From contig CAMCUD010000010.1 of the NCBI GenBank assembly GCA_945878865.1, positions 1 through 64,000 on the forward strand: 64,000 nt of DNA, given 5' to 3'. Origin of the DNA: Bifidobacterium breve (lineage in GTDB: Bacteria > Actinomycetota > Thermoleophilia > Solirubrobacterales > Solirubrobacteraceae). The position numbers and the translations under genes are program-made. Shown here one piece after another: positions 16,332-24,925 of this stretch. Below the pieces are notes generated by a model. That model was given only the letters and a program-made list of their open reading frames with translations. It was not told the origin of the DNA and searched no databases. Each line of letters begins with the position of its first letter. The stretch's first letter is position 1.

Positions 16332-17565
16332 CCGGCACGTCGATGTCCTCCTCGTCGGTGGTGGCGTGGCCAGCGCGAGCTGCGCCAAGGCCCTGCGCGA
16401 TCGCGGGTTTCCCGGCAGCATCCTGCTCGTCGGCCGCGAACCCGACCCGCCCTACGAGCGCCCGCCGGCCAGCAAGGAGTACCTCGCCGGCAAGAGCGCC
16501 AAGGAGGACGCGTTCCTGCACCCCGAGGGGTGGTACGCCGAGCACGACATCGAGCTTCTGACTCGCACGAGCGTGATGAAGCTCGACACCGAGGCGAAGG
16601 AGGCGACGCTCTCCACGAAGCAGACGGTCTCGTTCGAGCACGCGCTCATCGCGTCGGGCGCGAACGTCCGCCGCCTTCCCGTCGACGGGTCGGACCTCGA
16701 GGGCATCCACTACCTGCGCGCGCTGCGCAACAGTGATGCCATCCGCGACGACGTCGACGAGGCCGCGAACGTCGTGCTCGTCGGCGGTTCGTACATCGGG
16801 TGCGAGGTCGCCGCGACGCTCACGTCACTGGGCAAGCAGTGCACGGTCGTCATGCAGGAGGATCTGCCGCTCTCGCGCGGCTTCGGCGATACGGCCGGCC
16901 GGTTCTTCCAGGGGCTGTTGGAGTCCAAGGGCATCCGGTTCGTCGGCGGCGCGGAGGTCGATCGCTTCGAGGGCGAGGGCCAGAGCGTCGACCGCGTCGT
17001 CCTGAAGGACGGCACGACGCTCGAGGCCGACGCGGTCGTGCTCGGCGTGGGCGCCGTCCCGGACGTCATGCTCGCGCGGTCGGCCAAGCTCGAGCTCGGC
17101 CCGGGCGGGGGCGTCCTGTGTGACGACCGGCTGCGGACGAGCGCGCCCGGCATCTACGCCGCGGGCGACATGTGCGAGTACGAGAGCGCCATCCACGGCC
17201 GCCACGTCCGCATCGAGCACTTCGAGGTCGCCGTCGCGCACGGCAAGACCGCTGCGGCGAACATCCTCGGAGACGACGTCGCGCACACCGAGGTCCCGTA
17301 CTTCTGGAGCGACCTCGCCGATTGGGCGACGCTCGAGTCCGTCGGCCCGGCGCTGGACGGGTTCGACGACGAGGTCGTCCGCGGCTCCGTCGAGGACGGC
17401 GAGTTCACGCTGTGGCTGCTCAAGGAGGGCCGGCTCGCCGCCGCGCTCACCGTGGGGCGCGGCGGCGACCTCGAGCACGCCCGCCGGTTCCTCACCGCGC
17501 ACACGCCGCTGGGCGAGCACACGGCGACGCTCGCCGATCCCGCCTCGGACCTCTCGTCGATCTAG
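16324..17565 (+). CDS. FAD-dependent NAD(P)H oxidoreductase, ferredoxin reductase-like
   Basis: The 413-residue protein is a two-dinucleotide-fold flavoprotein: the FAD loop VGGGVASASCA near residue 12, PPYERPPASKEYL, the NAD(P) loop VLVGGSYIGCEVA near residue 155, and the second FAD signature APGIYAAGDMCEY. This is the layout of rubredoxin/putidaredoxin/ferredoxin reductases, which pass electrons from NAD(P)H to a small iron-sulfur protein. Two P450 genes lie elsewhere in the window and could be served indirectly, but no ferredoxin gene is visible. The ATG overlaps the trkA end by eight bases. Confidence 0.85.
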   Translation: MADRHVDVLLVGGGVASASCAKALRDRGFPGSILLVGREPDPPYERPPASKEYLAGKSAKEDAFLHPEGWYAEHDIELLTRTSVMKLDTEAKEATLSTKQTVSFEHALIASGANVRRLPVDGSDLEGIHYLRALRNSDAIRDDVDEAANVVLVGGSYIGCEVAATLTSLGKQCTVVMQEDLPLSRGFGDTAGRFFQGLLESKGIRFVGGAEVDRFEGEGQSVDRVVLKDGTTLEADAVVLGVGAVPDVMLARSAKLELGPGGGVLCDDRLRTSAPGIYAAGDMCEYESAIHGRHVRIEHFEVAVAHGKTAAANILGDDVAHTEVPYFWSDLADWATLESVGPALDGFDDEVVRGSVEDGEFTLWLLKEGRLAAALTVGRGGDLEHARRFLTAHTPLGEHTATLADPASDLSSI

Positions 17566-17837
17566 ACCGCGGGCCGCGCCCCGCTGCCCCGGCGGCCCGC
17601 GAACCACCGGTAGACGCCGAGGAGCAGCATCACGCCGATGACGGCGCCCACGAGGCCGCCGAGGTCGAACATGTCGCTGTCGCCGATGCCGAGCAGCTCG
17701 GTGAACAGGAAGAACCCGACCACCGCGCCCGCCAGGCCGAGCAGGATCGTGACGAAGAACCCGCCCGGGTCATCGCCCGGCATGAGGGCTTTGCCGATGA
17801 ACCCGGCCACCAGGCCGAGGATGAGTGCGCCGATCAT
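17562..17837 (-). CDS. GlsB/YeaQ/YmgE-family small membrane protein
   Basis: The 91-residue protein consists of three glycine-rich helices (IGALILGLVAGFIGKALMPG, FVTILLGLAGAVVGFFLF, LVGAVIGVMLLLGVYRW), the pattern of the transglycosylase-associated/GlsB family linked to general and acid stress. The G-K-x-L-M-P-G-D-D-P-G-G-F-F signature after helix 1 is diagnostic. A ribosome binding site AGAGGA precedes the ATG. Its stop codon shares CTAG with that of the convergent oxidoreductase gene. Confidence 0.88.
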   Translation of the reverse strand: MIGALILGLVAGFIGKALMPGDDPGGFFVTILLGLAGAVVGFFLFTELLGIGDSDMFDLGGLVGAVIGVMLLLGVYRWFAGRRGSGARPAV

Positions 17838-17913
17838 GGGGTCCTCTCGGTTGTGAGCGCGACGGGCCGCGGGTACCCGGGGAGGCAGCGGGCGAACCGG
17901 GGGTCGCACCGGC

Positions 17914-17919
17914 TAAGCT
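17914..17919 (+). promoter_or_regulatory. -10 box upstream of tRNA-Gln
   Basis: TAAGCT lies 13 bases before the mature tRNA 5' end. No clear -35 element is seen. Confidence 0.4.
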
Positions 17920-17932
17920 GTCCGTCGCCGAT

Positions 17933-18004
17933 TGCGGGATGGTGTAATTGGCAACACGCATGATTCTGGTTCATGAATTTGGGGTTCGAGTCCCTGTCCC
18001 GCAG
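17933..18004 (+). tRNA. tRNA-Gln, anticodon CTG
   Basis: The 72-base gene folds as a complete cloverleaf. The acceptor stem pairs TGCGGGA (17933-17939) with TCCCGCA (17997-18003), with discriminator G at 18004. The anticodon stem CATGA/TCATG encloses the loop TTCTGGT with anticodon CTG, and the T arm contains GGTTCGAGTCC. The CCA end is not encoded and must be added after transcription. A strong hairpin follows seven bases later. Confidence 0.95.
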
Positions 18005-18010
18005 TACGTC

Positions 18011-18033
18011 GAAGGCCGCCCCGGGCGGCCTTC
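18011..18033. terminator. Intrinsic terminator-like hairpin
   Basis: A perfect 10-bp stem (GAAGGCCGCC with GGCGGCCTTC) encloses a CCG loop, followed by the weakly T-rich GTCGTTC. It lies between the tRNA and the 3' end of the convergent methyltransferase gene and could serve both strands. Confidence 0.75.
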
Positions 18034-18039
18034 GTCGTT

Positions 18040-18906
18040 CTAGGCCGCGCGCGCGTCGCCCAGCCGCGCCCCGGCGACCTCGATCGCCTCGGCCGACTCG
18101 TCCACTAGCACGAACCGCCGGCCCAGCTGCGCGGCGACCGCGCCGAGCGTCCCCGACCCGCAGAACGGGTCCAGGCACCAGCCGTCCGGTCGTGAGGACG
18201 CCGTGACGATCCGCCGCAGCACGCCCTCCGGCTTCTGGGTCGGATAGCCGGTGCGCTCGCGGCTCGTGGTTCCGACGATCGTGTGCCACCACACGTCCGT
18301 GGGCAGCTTCCCCCGTGCCGCGCGCTCCGGCGTCTGCAGGCCGGGGGCCATGTACGGCTCGCGGTCGACCTCCTCGCTGTCGAACCAGTACGCCGCCGGG
18401 TCCTTGACGTAGACGAGGATCGTGTCGTGCTTGGCCGGCCAGCGCCGCCGGGTTCGAGCTCCGAAGTCGTACGCCCAGACGATCTCGTTGAGGAAGCAGT
18501 CGCGGCCGAAGATGTCGTCGAGCAGGATCTTCGCGTAGTGGCTCTCCCGCGGATCGAGGTGCAGGTACAGCGTGCCGTGCTCGGCGAGGAGTTCGCGGCA
18601 GCGCTCCAGCCGCGGGCCGAGGAACGCCAGGTAGTCATCGAACACGTCGGCAAACGCCCGCCGCACCACCTCTTCGGTCGCGTAGCGCCGCCCGCCGAAG
18701 CCCGTGCGTCCGCCCTCGGGATCCGCTCGCACCCGAAGCGTCGTCCGCTCCTGCGCGCGGCCCGTGTTGAACGGCGGGTCGAGGTAGACGAGGTCGAACG
18801 CCCCGGCGGGCAGGCGGCCGAGCACGTCGAGGTTGTCCCCGTGGACGAGCAGGTCGTCGTCGAGGGCGATGGGGTCCGGGAGCGTGACGGCGCTGAACGT
18901 GCGCAT
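18040..18906 (-). CDS. Orphan DNA methyltransferase, beta class (N6-adenine or N4-cytosine)
   Basis: The 288-residue protein has catalytic motif IV DPPFNTG at residues 43-49 before the AdoMet-binding motif DPFCGSGT at 246-253. This is the beta-class order seen in CcrM and type III Mod enzymes, with a target-recognition region between. DPPF/Y favours N6-adenine methylation. No restriction gene is adjacent, so it looks like a solitary epigenetic enzyme; cell-cycle or mismatch roles would be speculation. The ATG is preceded by a TAGGGT box 10 bases upstream. The frame stays open further upstream, but that part has no methyltransferase features. Confidence 0.88.
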   Translation of the reverse strand: MRTFSAVTLPDPIALDDDLLVHGDNLDVLGRLPAGAFDLVYLDPPFNTGRAQERTTLRVRADPEGGRTGFGGRRYATEEVVRRAFADVFDDYLAFLGPRLERCRELLAEHGTLYLHLDPRESHYAKILLDDIFGRDCFLNEIVWAYDFGARTRRRWPAKHDTILVYVKDPAAYWFDSEEVDREPYMAPGLQTPERAARGKLPTDVWWHTIVGTTSRERTGYPTQKPEGVLRRIVTASSRPDGWCLDPFCGSGTLGAVAAQLGRRFVLVDESAEAIEVAGARLGDARAA

Positions 18907-18916
18907 GCGCCCCCGG

Positions 18917-18922
18917 ACCCTA
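18917..18922 (-). promoter_or_regulatory. -10 box of the methyltransferase gene
   Basis: Read on the minus strand, TAGGGT lies 10 bases before the ATG at 18906 with no ribosome binding site. Confidence 0.4.
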
Positions 18923-18926
18923 CGGC

Positions 18927-20396
18927 TCACCGCACCCGGATCGTGCCCTGCGCGGTCGCCGCACCCTGGCTGACCTTCACCGCGAGCGTGACGCCCCGCA
19001 GCCGCGAGATCCGGCGCTTGGCCTTCGGGGTGAGCTTCAGCGTCGCCTTGGCCACGCCGGCCGCCTTGGCGGTGCCGCTGCCGCGGGCGCCCCCGGTCGC
19101 GCCGGCCGTGGTGCCGGACGCGCCGAGGACGCGCAGGTCGAACCCGCGCAGCCCCAGGCGGCCGGCGACGCGCTTGGGCAGGGTGGCGACGACGTCGAAG
19201 CGCCCGGCCTTCGGCACGCGGACCGACACCGGCAGGCCCTTGCGCAGCGCCGCTCGCGTCGTGCTGCCCGCAAGCTGCAGGCCCAGCGACGAGCCGGCCG
19301 CGCCGCCGTTCGTGCCGCCCGCATTGCCGCCGGCTCCGCCGCCCTGCGGGCCCTGGCCGCCGGTCTGCCCGCCGGGGGCTCCCGGACCGCCCGGCCCGCC
19401 GGGCGTGCCGCCGCCGAGCCACGCGGCCGGGTCCGCGCCGCCGAGCGCCGGGGCCTTCCCGGACGCGCTGATGACGCGCACGGGGGCGCTCAGCGCGCAG
19501 TCGTCCGTCCCCGCCGCGAGGTTCGGCGCGCCCGCGACCTTCACCCCCTCGTCGTCGTGCCACGCGACGAGCGTGCCGTCGTAGGAGAACGTCACGTTGC
19601 CCGAAGCGCCCACGGTGGGCAGCTTGCAGACGCCCGAGATGCTCCCGGGGATGGTGCCGCCGTGCTCGCCGACGTAGATGCCGTTCGTGCTGTCGCCGCT
19701 GGTGCGCGAGTACCACTCCAGCGCGACCTGCCGCCCGGTCATGGCGACCTCCGCGCGGCGGAAGTTCAGGTTGTTGTTCGGCCCGCTCAGCCAGCCCTGG
19801 TAGCCCGTCGTGAACGGGGCCTCAGGCACGTCGGGCTGGATGAACAGGCTGCCGCCGGAGTCCGAGGAGATGACCCGCTCGCCGTAGAACGAGGGGAAGA
19901 ACGCGTCGGATGCGCCCTGCGGGTTCGTGGGGTATGCGCCCTGGTTGTCGGAGAACGTCAGCCAGTAGCCGCGGTAGATCGACGTGCAGGCAAAACCGCA
20001 GTACGAGTAGCCGTACGCGACGGCGCGCCCCTGCCAGTCCATGTCCAGGCCGATCGGGTAGACCGGCGCGGTGGCGCTCGAGGACACCGGCATGACGTTG
20101 CCGTGCGTGACCTTGCCCGAGGCGTCGTAGCGGTAGAGGACCGGCCGCTCGCTCTTGCCCCCGTCGAACGCCTCCTTGTGGACGGCGACGGTGCTCCCGT
20201 CGGGCGCCTGGGAGGGCACTTGGAAGGGCCGGTCCGCCGTCCCTGTCGTCGTGATCTGCCGTTTCTGGCTGCCGTCGACGGAGGAGAACCAGAGATTCCC
20301 TCCGTCGATGTAGGCGATCGTCGATGGAGCGGCGACCGCCGGCGTCGCGGCGAGGAGCAGGGCGGCGGTGGTGGCGAGCAGCGTGCGAGTGACCAT
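18927..20396 (-). CDS. Secreted WD40/PD40-like protein with Gly/Pro linker
   Basis: The 489-residue protein has a clear signal peptide (RTLLATTAALLLAATPAVA). Its first 300 residues hold blade-like repeats of the TolB/PD40 type (IAYIDGGNLWFSSVDGSQKRQIT, SYDGTLVAWHDDEGVKV). A Gly/Pro-rich linker (about 320-360) leads to a beta-rich end (VSVRVPKAGRFDVVATLPK ... VTLAVKVSQGAATAQGTI). Such proteins are exported and often bind envelope components; no enzymatic residues are visible. The ATG is preceded by TACGGT seven bases upstream. Confidence 0.7.
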   Translation of the reverse strand: MVTRTLLATTAALLLAATPAVAAPSTIAYIDGGNLWFSSVDGSQKRQITTTGTADRPFQVPSQAPDGSTVAVHKEAFDGGKSERPVLYRYDASGKVTHGNVMPVSSSATAPVYPIGLDMDWQGRAVAYGYSYCGFACTSIYRGYWLTFSDNQGAYPTNPQGASDAFFPSFYGERVISSDSGGSLFIQPDVPEAPFTTGYQGWLSGPNNNLNFRRAEVAMTGRQVALEWYSRTSGDSTNGIYVGEHGGTIPGSISGVCKLPTVGASGNVTFSYDGTLVAWHDDEGVKVAGAPNLAAGTDDCALSAPVRVISASGKAPALGGADPAAWLGGGTPGGPGGPGAPGGQTGGQGPQGGGAGGNAGGTNGGAAGSSLGLQLAGSTTRAALRKGLPVSVRVPKAGRFDVVATLPKRVAGRLGLRGFDLRVLGASGTTAGATGGARGSGTAKAAGVAKATLKLTPKAKRRISRLRGVTLAVKVSQGAATAQGTIRVR

Positions 20397-20403
20397 GACC
20401 CGA

Positions 20404-20409
20404 ACCGTA
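20404..20409 (-). promoter_or_regulatory. -10 box, probable leaderless promoter of the secreted propeller protein
   Basis: On the minus strand TACGGT lies 7 bases before the ATG at 20396 without a ribosome binding site. Confidence 0.45.
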
Positions 20410-20465
20410 GGAACGGGCCGCCGTCGCCACATCGGGAGGCCCCCTAAGAGGCCACCCCAGTCTTT

Positions 20466-21878
20466 CTACGCCGCGACCGGTGCGGGGGAGGCCGCCCGCG
20501 CCGCGCCGGGCGTCGGGACGGCCAGCGCCGCGAGGAACGCGAGACCCACGGCGCCCGCGCTGATCGCGAAGCCGGCGGTGAACCCGGTCTCCAGCGGGAG
20601 GCCGCTCGCCGCGACGTTGGCCGTCAGGACGCTCGCCAGGATCTGCGCGCCCAGCGAGCCGCCGACGGTCCGCGTGATGCTGTTCATCCCGGTCGCGGCG
20701 CCCGTCTGCCGCGGGTCGACGAAGCCGACGATGAGGTTCGCCATGGACGCGAACGCCATGCCGATGCCGACGCCGAGGAGCGCCGAGGCGGCGTAGAGGT
20801 CGATCTCCGCGCCGTGCGCGACGGCGAGGACGACGAACGACAGCGATGCGCACGCCGTCCCGATGACCAGCGGGACCTTCGCCCCGACCCGTTCGGTCAG
20901 CCTGCCGGCGATGGGACTGACCACGAGCATCATGAGCGTCGTCGGCAGCATGAACAGGCCGGACTGCGTGACGGTCGCGCCGAAGCCGTAGCCGGAGGAG
21001 GCCGGGAGCTGCGCGAGTTGGGGGATGAGGACGAACGCGCCGAACATGCCGAACCCGAGCAGCAGGCCCGTGAGGTTCGTCGTCCAGACGCCGCGCTGGC
21101 GCAGCATCTGCATGTCGATGAGCGGATCGGACGCGCGGAACTCGACGCGGACCCACGTGGAGGCCAGTCCCGCGGCAAGTGCCATGAGGCCGAGGAACTG
21201 CGGCGAGGTCCAGCCCCAGGCCGAGGCCCGGCTGATGCCGTAGAGCAGCGCGACGAGCCACGACGAGAGGAGGGCGGCGCCGAGCCAGTTGATGCGCCCC
21301 GGCGTCTTGACGGGCGACTCGGGGACGAACCGCACCGTGGTGATCAGCGCGATCGTGATCGCGACGAGCGGGAACCAGAAGAGCCAGTGGTAGGAGAGCC
21401 CGTCGACGATCGGGCCCGCCAGCACGATGCCGGCGCCCGCGCCGATGCCCATGATCGCCGACACCATCGCGATCCCGGTCGGGATGCGGTGCGCCGGGAA
21501 CTCGTCGCGGATGATGCCGAACGACAGCGGGAAGACGGCGCCGCCGAGCCCCTGGATCAGCCGCCCCGCGATCATCACCTCGATGGACGACGCCAGCGCG
21601 GCGACGAGCGTGCCGATCCACAGGCCGCCGAGCGCGACGAGCAGCATCCGCTCCTTGCCGAACATGTCGCCGAGGCGCCCGAGGATCGGGGTCGCGACCG
21701 ACGCCGCCAGCAGGAAGCCGGTGAGCACCCAGGTGACCGCGCTCGTGGTCGTGCCCAGCTCCCGCTGGATCTCCGGCAGGGCCGGGGAGACCATCGACTG
21801 CAGGAGCGTGAACGCGATGGCGCCGGTGGCCAAGGCGAAGAAGGTGAGGTTGTAGTGCGAGCGCTTGGTGTCGGTCAT
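20466..21878 (-). CDS. MFS drug exporter, DHA2-like
   Basis: The 470-residue membrane protein has 12-14 helices, the motif A loop LGRLGDMFGKERM between helices 2 and 3, and the motif C-like stretch GIGAGAGIVLAGPIVDG in helix 5, typical of proton-driven drug antiporters. It is divergent from the TetR gene at 21973 across a 94-base region with two palindromes. The likely role is efflux induced when TetR binds the toxic substrate, as in QacA/QacR-type pairs. The substrate is unknown. Confidence 0.88.
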   Translation of the reverse strand: MTDTKRSHYNLTFFALATGAIAFTLLQSMVSPALPEIQRELGTTTSAVTWVLTGFLLAASVATPILGRLGDMFGKERMLLVALGGLWIGTLVAALASSIEVMIAGRLIQGLGGAVFPLSFGIIRDEFPAHRIPTGIAMVSAIMGIGAGAGIVLAGPIVDGLSYHWLFWFPLVAITIALITTVRFVPESPVKTPGRINWLGAALLSSWLVALLYGISRASAWGWTSPQFLGLMALAAGLASTWVRVEFRASDPLIDMQMLRQRGVWTTNLTGLLLGFGMFGAFVLIPQLAQLPASSGYGFGATVTQSGLFMLPTTLMMLVVSPIAGRLTERVGAKVPLVIGTACASLSFVVLAVAHGAEIDLYAASALLGVGIGMAFASMANLIVGFVDPRQTGAATGMNSITRTVGGSLGAQILASVLTANVAASGLPLETGFTAGFAISAGAVGLAFLAALAVPTPGAARAASPAPVAA

Positions 21879-21885
21879 GACGAGA

Positions 21886-21907
21886 ATGCGGAACGGCGGC
21901 TCCGCTT
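21886..21907. promoter_or_regulatory. Second, imperfect TetR operator
   Basis: ATGCGGAA and CTCCGCTT are spaced by six bases, matching the palindrome at 21930 in six of eight left-arm positions and all eight right-arm positions. Its centre is 44 bases from that of the perfect copy, on about the same helix face. Confidence 0.5.
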
Positions 21908-21929
21908 TGTGTCCGGGCACCGTAGCAGC

Positions 21930-21951
21930 AAGCGGAGCAGGAACTCCGCTT
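21930..21951. promoter_or_regulatory. Perfect palindromic operator between MFS and TetR genes
   Basis: AAGCGGAG and CTCCGCTT form a perfect 8-bp inverted repeat with the spacer CAGGAA. It lies 21 bases before the TetR start and just upstream of a TACGGT box for the minus-strand MFS gene, so one dimer could repress both genes. Confidence 0.7.
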
Positions 21952-21972
21952 CGTCTGCGAGAATTGGACGAC

Positions 21973-22629
21973 ATGGCGACGACGCCCGTACCCCTGCGCC
22001 GCGACGCACAGCGCAATCTCGAACGGATTCTCGACGCCGCGCAGGAGGCGTTCGCCGCCGACGGCATCGAGATCGGCGTCGACGAGATCGCCCGCCGCGC
22101 GGGGGTCGGGGTGGGCACGCTCTACCGGCGGTTTCCCACGAAGGACGCGCTCATCGACGCGATCGTCGAACGGCGCACCGAGGAGATCGCCGCGCTCGCT
22201 GCCGAGGCCGAGGCGACCGACGAGCCGTGGGCCGGCGTCGAGCTGCTGCTCGGCGGGCTGCTCGAGCGCCACGCCACCGACCGCGGCTTCAAGGCGCTCA
22301 TCGCCGACCGGACCGTCGCCACGGGCAAGCCGACCATCCGGGCCCGCCTGCGGCCGCAGTTCGCCCGCGTCATCACCCGGGCGCAGCGCGACGGATCACT
22401 GCGCGACGACATCACGGTCGAGGACGTCACCACGCTGATCTGGGGCGCCGGTCGCGCCGTCGAGGTCACCAGCGAGATCGTCCCCGATCACTGGCGGCGG
22501 CACCTGGGGATCCTCCTGGATGGCCTGCGCGCGCCGCGCGCCACGCCCCTTCCCGGCACGCCGCCGACCATCGCGCAAGGGGACGCGCTGTCCGTCGCCT
22601 GGGCGGCCTCATGCCGCAGCGGCCGGTGA
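21973..22629 (+). CDS. TetR-family repressor of the divergent exporter
   Basis: The 218-residue protein has a TetR helix-turn-helix (about residues 10-57: ILDAAQEAFAADG ... VDEIARRAGVGVGTLYRRFPTKDAL) and an all-helical ligand domain. It faces the MFS exporter across two palindromes, so it most likely represses that gene and itself. Its last bases overlap the start of an acetyltransferase gene as GTGA, making the latter part of the same unit. Confidence 0.9.
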   Translation: MATTPVPLRRDAQRNLERILDAAQEAFAADGIEIGVDEIARRAGVGVGTLYRRFPTKDALIDAIVERRTEEIAALAAEAEATDEPWAGVELLLGGLLERHATDRGFKALIADRTVATGKPTIRARLRPQFARVITRAQRDGSLRDDITVEDVTTLIWGAGRAVEVTSEIVPDHWRRHLGILLDGLRAPRATPLPGTPPTIAQGDALSVAWAASCRSGR

Positions 22630-23165
22630 CGGAGCTGCGCACCGCGCGGCTGCTGTTGCGCCCGCCCGAGCCGCGCGACCTCGAGCCGTTCGCCCTCATG
22701 TGCGCGGACCCGGAGGTCATGGAGCACATCGGCCTCGGCCGCCCGCTCGACCGCGCCAGCGCGGAGCTCGGCTTCGCCACGCTGCTGGAGCGCTGGCGCC
22801 GCGACGGCGCCGGCCTCTTCACCGTCGTGCGTCTCGAGGACGACGCCTACCTCGGCTTCGCCGGGACCGCGCCCGTCCCCCAGCACAGCGTCGCGGGAGG
22901 GGAGACCGAGGTGGGGTGGCGCCTGCGCCGAAGTGCGTGGGGCGTCGGCGTCGCCACCGAGGCGGCCCGCGCGGTCCTCGCAGACGTCGTGGACCGGCGG
23001 CCGGACGCGCGGGTCGTCGCGCTCATCCGCCCGGCGAACGCGAGGTCGCGGCGGGTGGCCGAGAAGCTCGGGCTCGTGGAGGAGACCACGGGGGCGGGTC
23101 CTCGCGGCGAGACCGTCGTCGTCTACGGCGGTCAGGCCGCCGCCTGCTCCATCCAGTCGCGGTAG
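22626..23165 (+). CDS. GNAT acetyltransferase, RimJ/RimL type
   Basis: The 179-residue protein has TARLLLRPPEPRDLE at the start and the acetyl-CoA region WRLRRSAWGVGVATEAARAVL, followed by ARSRRVAEKLGLVEE, as in RimJ/L-like acetyltransferases. The GTG at 22626 is preferred over an ATG at 22611 because it overlaps the TetR stop as GTGA and the family usually starts just before 'TARL'. Its 3' end runs 34 bases into the convergent ABC transporter gene. It might detoxify a compound handled by the exporter; that is inference. Confidence 0.85.
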   Translation: MTELRTARLLLRPPEPRDLEPFALMCADPEVMEHIGLGRPLDRASAELGFATLLERWRRDGAGLFTVVRLEDDAYLGFAGTAPVPQHSVAGGETEVGWRLRRSAWGVGVATEAARAVLADVVDRRPDARVVALIRPANARSRRVAEKLGLVEETTGAGPRGETVVVYGGQAAACSIQSR

Positions 23166-24925
23166 AGCCGCCAGTACGCGCCCTCGGCGGCGAGCAGCTC
23201 CTCGTGCGTGCCCTGCTCCACGATCCGGCCGTGCTCGAGCACCACGATCCGGCCGGCCTGCCGGATGGTCGACAGGCGGTGGGCGATCACGATCGCCGTG
23301 CGCCCCGCCAGCAGCCGGCGCAGCGCCTGCTCGATCTTCGTCTCGGTGTGCAGGTCGACGTTAGACGTCGCCTCGTCGAGGATCAGCAGCCGCGGATCGG
23401 CGACGAGCGCCCGGGCGAACGCGACGAGCTGGCGCTGCCCGGCCGACAGCTGGACGCCGCGCTCGCCGACCTCGGTGTCGTAGCCGTGCTCGAGCCGGCT
23501 GATGAACTCGTCGGCGCCGACCGCCCGCGCCGCCGACCGGATGTCCTCGTCGGAGGCGTCGGCCCGGCCGAACGCGATGTTGTCGCGCACGGTGCCGCTG
23601 AACAGGAAACCCTCCTGCGGCACGATCCCGAGCTGACCGCGCAGCGACGCGCTCGTGATGTCACGCAGGTCGTGCCCGTCGACGAGGACCGCGCCCTCGG
23701 TGGGGTCGTAGAACCGCGCGACGAGCTTGGCGAACGTCGACTTGCCTGCGCCGGTCGACCCGACGAGCGCGACGGTCTGCCCGGGTGGGATGTGCAGGGA
23801 GATCCCGTCCATGGCGGGCGCATGGTCGGGCTCGTCGGTGCGGTAGCGGAAGACGACGTCGCGGAACTCGATCTCGCCGCGCAGCGTGGGGAGCTCCTTG
23901 GCGCCCGGGGCGTCGACGAGGTCGGGCTCCTCTGCGAGCAGCTCGAAGATCTTGTCGAGCGCCGCCATGCCCGCCTGGTACGTCGTGTAGAGCTGGGAGA
24001 GCTGCTGGATCGGGTCGAAGAACCCGTTCAGCGCACCGATGAACGCGACGAGCACGCCGATCGTGATGTCGCCCTGCACGGCCTGGGCGCCACCGAACAG
24101 GATCACGGCGACCGTGGCGGCCGAGCCGACCATCTCCACCGCGGGGAAGTACGCGGCGTTGAGGTTGACCGTCGTCATGTTCGCGTCGTTGTTGGCCTGG
24201 TTGAGCTCGCCGAACTGCCGGACGTGGCACGGCTCCTGGCCGAAGGTCCGCACGACGCGGATGCCCGAGAGCGTCTCCTGCAGGTACGCGGTGATCGCGC
24301 CGATCGTCTCGCGGGTGCGCCGGTACGCGTCCGCGCTGATGACGCGGAAGGCCAGCGACGCCAGGAACATGATCGGGAAGATGAGGAAGACGAGCAGCGC
24401 CATCTGCACGTCGAGCAGGAGCAGGATCACGATCGTCCCGGCGAGCGTGAGCGTCGCCTGGAACAGCGTCGTGACCGAGTCGGTGACGAGCGAGTCGAGC
24501 GCCTGGACGTCGTTCGTCAGGCGGCTGATGAGCACGCCTGCACGGCGGCGCTCGAAGAAGCCGACGGGCATCTTCTGCAGGTGGGCGAACATCTCCATGC
24601 GCAGGTCCTGCAGCGCGCGCTGGCCCACCCAGCCCGTGAGATAGGTCTGCAGGTACGTCGCCAGCCAGTAGATGACGGCGCTCGCGATGAAGACCGCGGT
24701 GACGATGTAGAGCGTCGTCTCGTCGCCGGCGCTGATGCCGTTGTCGATCGCGAACTTCACGAGCGGCGCCGGCACCAGGGACGCCGCGGTCGCGAAGATC
24801 AGCGCGACGAACATCACCGTGACCTTGGCCCGGTAGGGACGCAGCAGCCGCAACAGGCCGCGGAGCTTGGTGCCGCGCCCGCCCGTCTGGCGCCAGCGGC
24901 GCGCGATGTCCTGGCGCAGGCTCAC
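23132..24925 (-). CDS. ABC exporter half-transporter, catalytically canonical subunit
   Basis: The 597-residue protein has six membrane helices (residues about 35-320) and an ATPase domain with Walker A GSTGAGKST, a normal Q-loop (IVPQEGFLF), signature LSAGQRQ, Walker B LLILDEATS with catalytic Glu, and the H-loop AHRLST. It pairs with the coupled gene at 24922, whose Walker B is altered, forming a heterodimeric lipid or drug exporter of the TM287/288 or LmrCD style. The GTG start overlaps the partner's stop (GTGA). Confidence 0.92.
   Translation of the reverse strand: MSLRQDIARRWRQTGGRGTKLRGLLRLLRPYRAKVTVMFVALIFATAASLVPAPLVKFAIDNGISAGDETTLYIVTAVFIASAVIYWLATYLQTYLTGWVGQRALQDLRMEMFAHLQKMPVGFFERRRAGVLISRLTNDVQALDSLVTDSVTTLFQATLTLAGTIVILLLLDVQMALLVFLIFPIMFLASLAFRVISADAYRRTRETIGAITAYLQETLSGIRVVRTFGQEPCHVRQFGELNQANNDANMTTVNLNAAYFPAVEMVGSAATVAVILFGGAQAVQGDITIGVLVAFIGALNGFFDPIQQLSQLYTTYQAGMAALDKIFELLAEEPDLVDAPGAKELPTLRGEIEFRDVVFRYRTDEPDHAPAMDGISLHIPPGQTVALVGSTGAGKSTFAKLVARFYDPTEGAVLVDGHDLRDITSASLRGQLGIVPQEGFLFSGTVRDNIAFGRADASDEDIRSAARAVGADEFISRLEHGYDTEVGERGVQLSAGQRQLVAFARALVADPRLLILDEATSNVDLHTETKIEQALRRLLAGRTAIVIAHRLSTIRQAGRIVVLEHGRIVEQGTHEELLAAEGAYWRLYRDWMEQAAA

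Noticed and set aside
17860-18035. Integrative element attachment site at tRNA-Gln
   Set aside because: No direct repeat of the tRNA 3' end, integrase or phage gene is visible nearby.
18907-19716. Long N-terminal extension of the methyltransferase frame
   Set aside because: This part is antisense-type Arg/Gly sequence inside the neighbouring secreted-protein gene; the methyltransferase domain begins right after the ATG at 18906.
20397-20465. Terminator between the MFS gene and the secreted propeller gene
   Set aside because: Only 4-bp GGCC pairings around CCCTAAGA are present, too weak to support a call.
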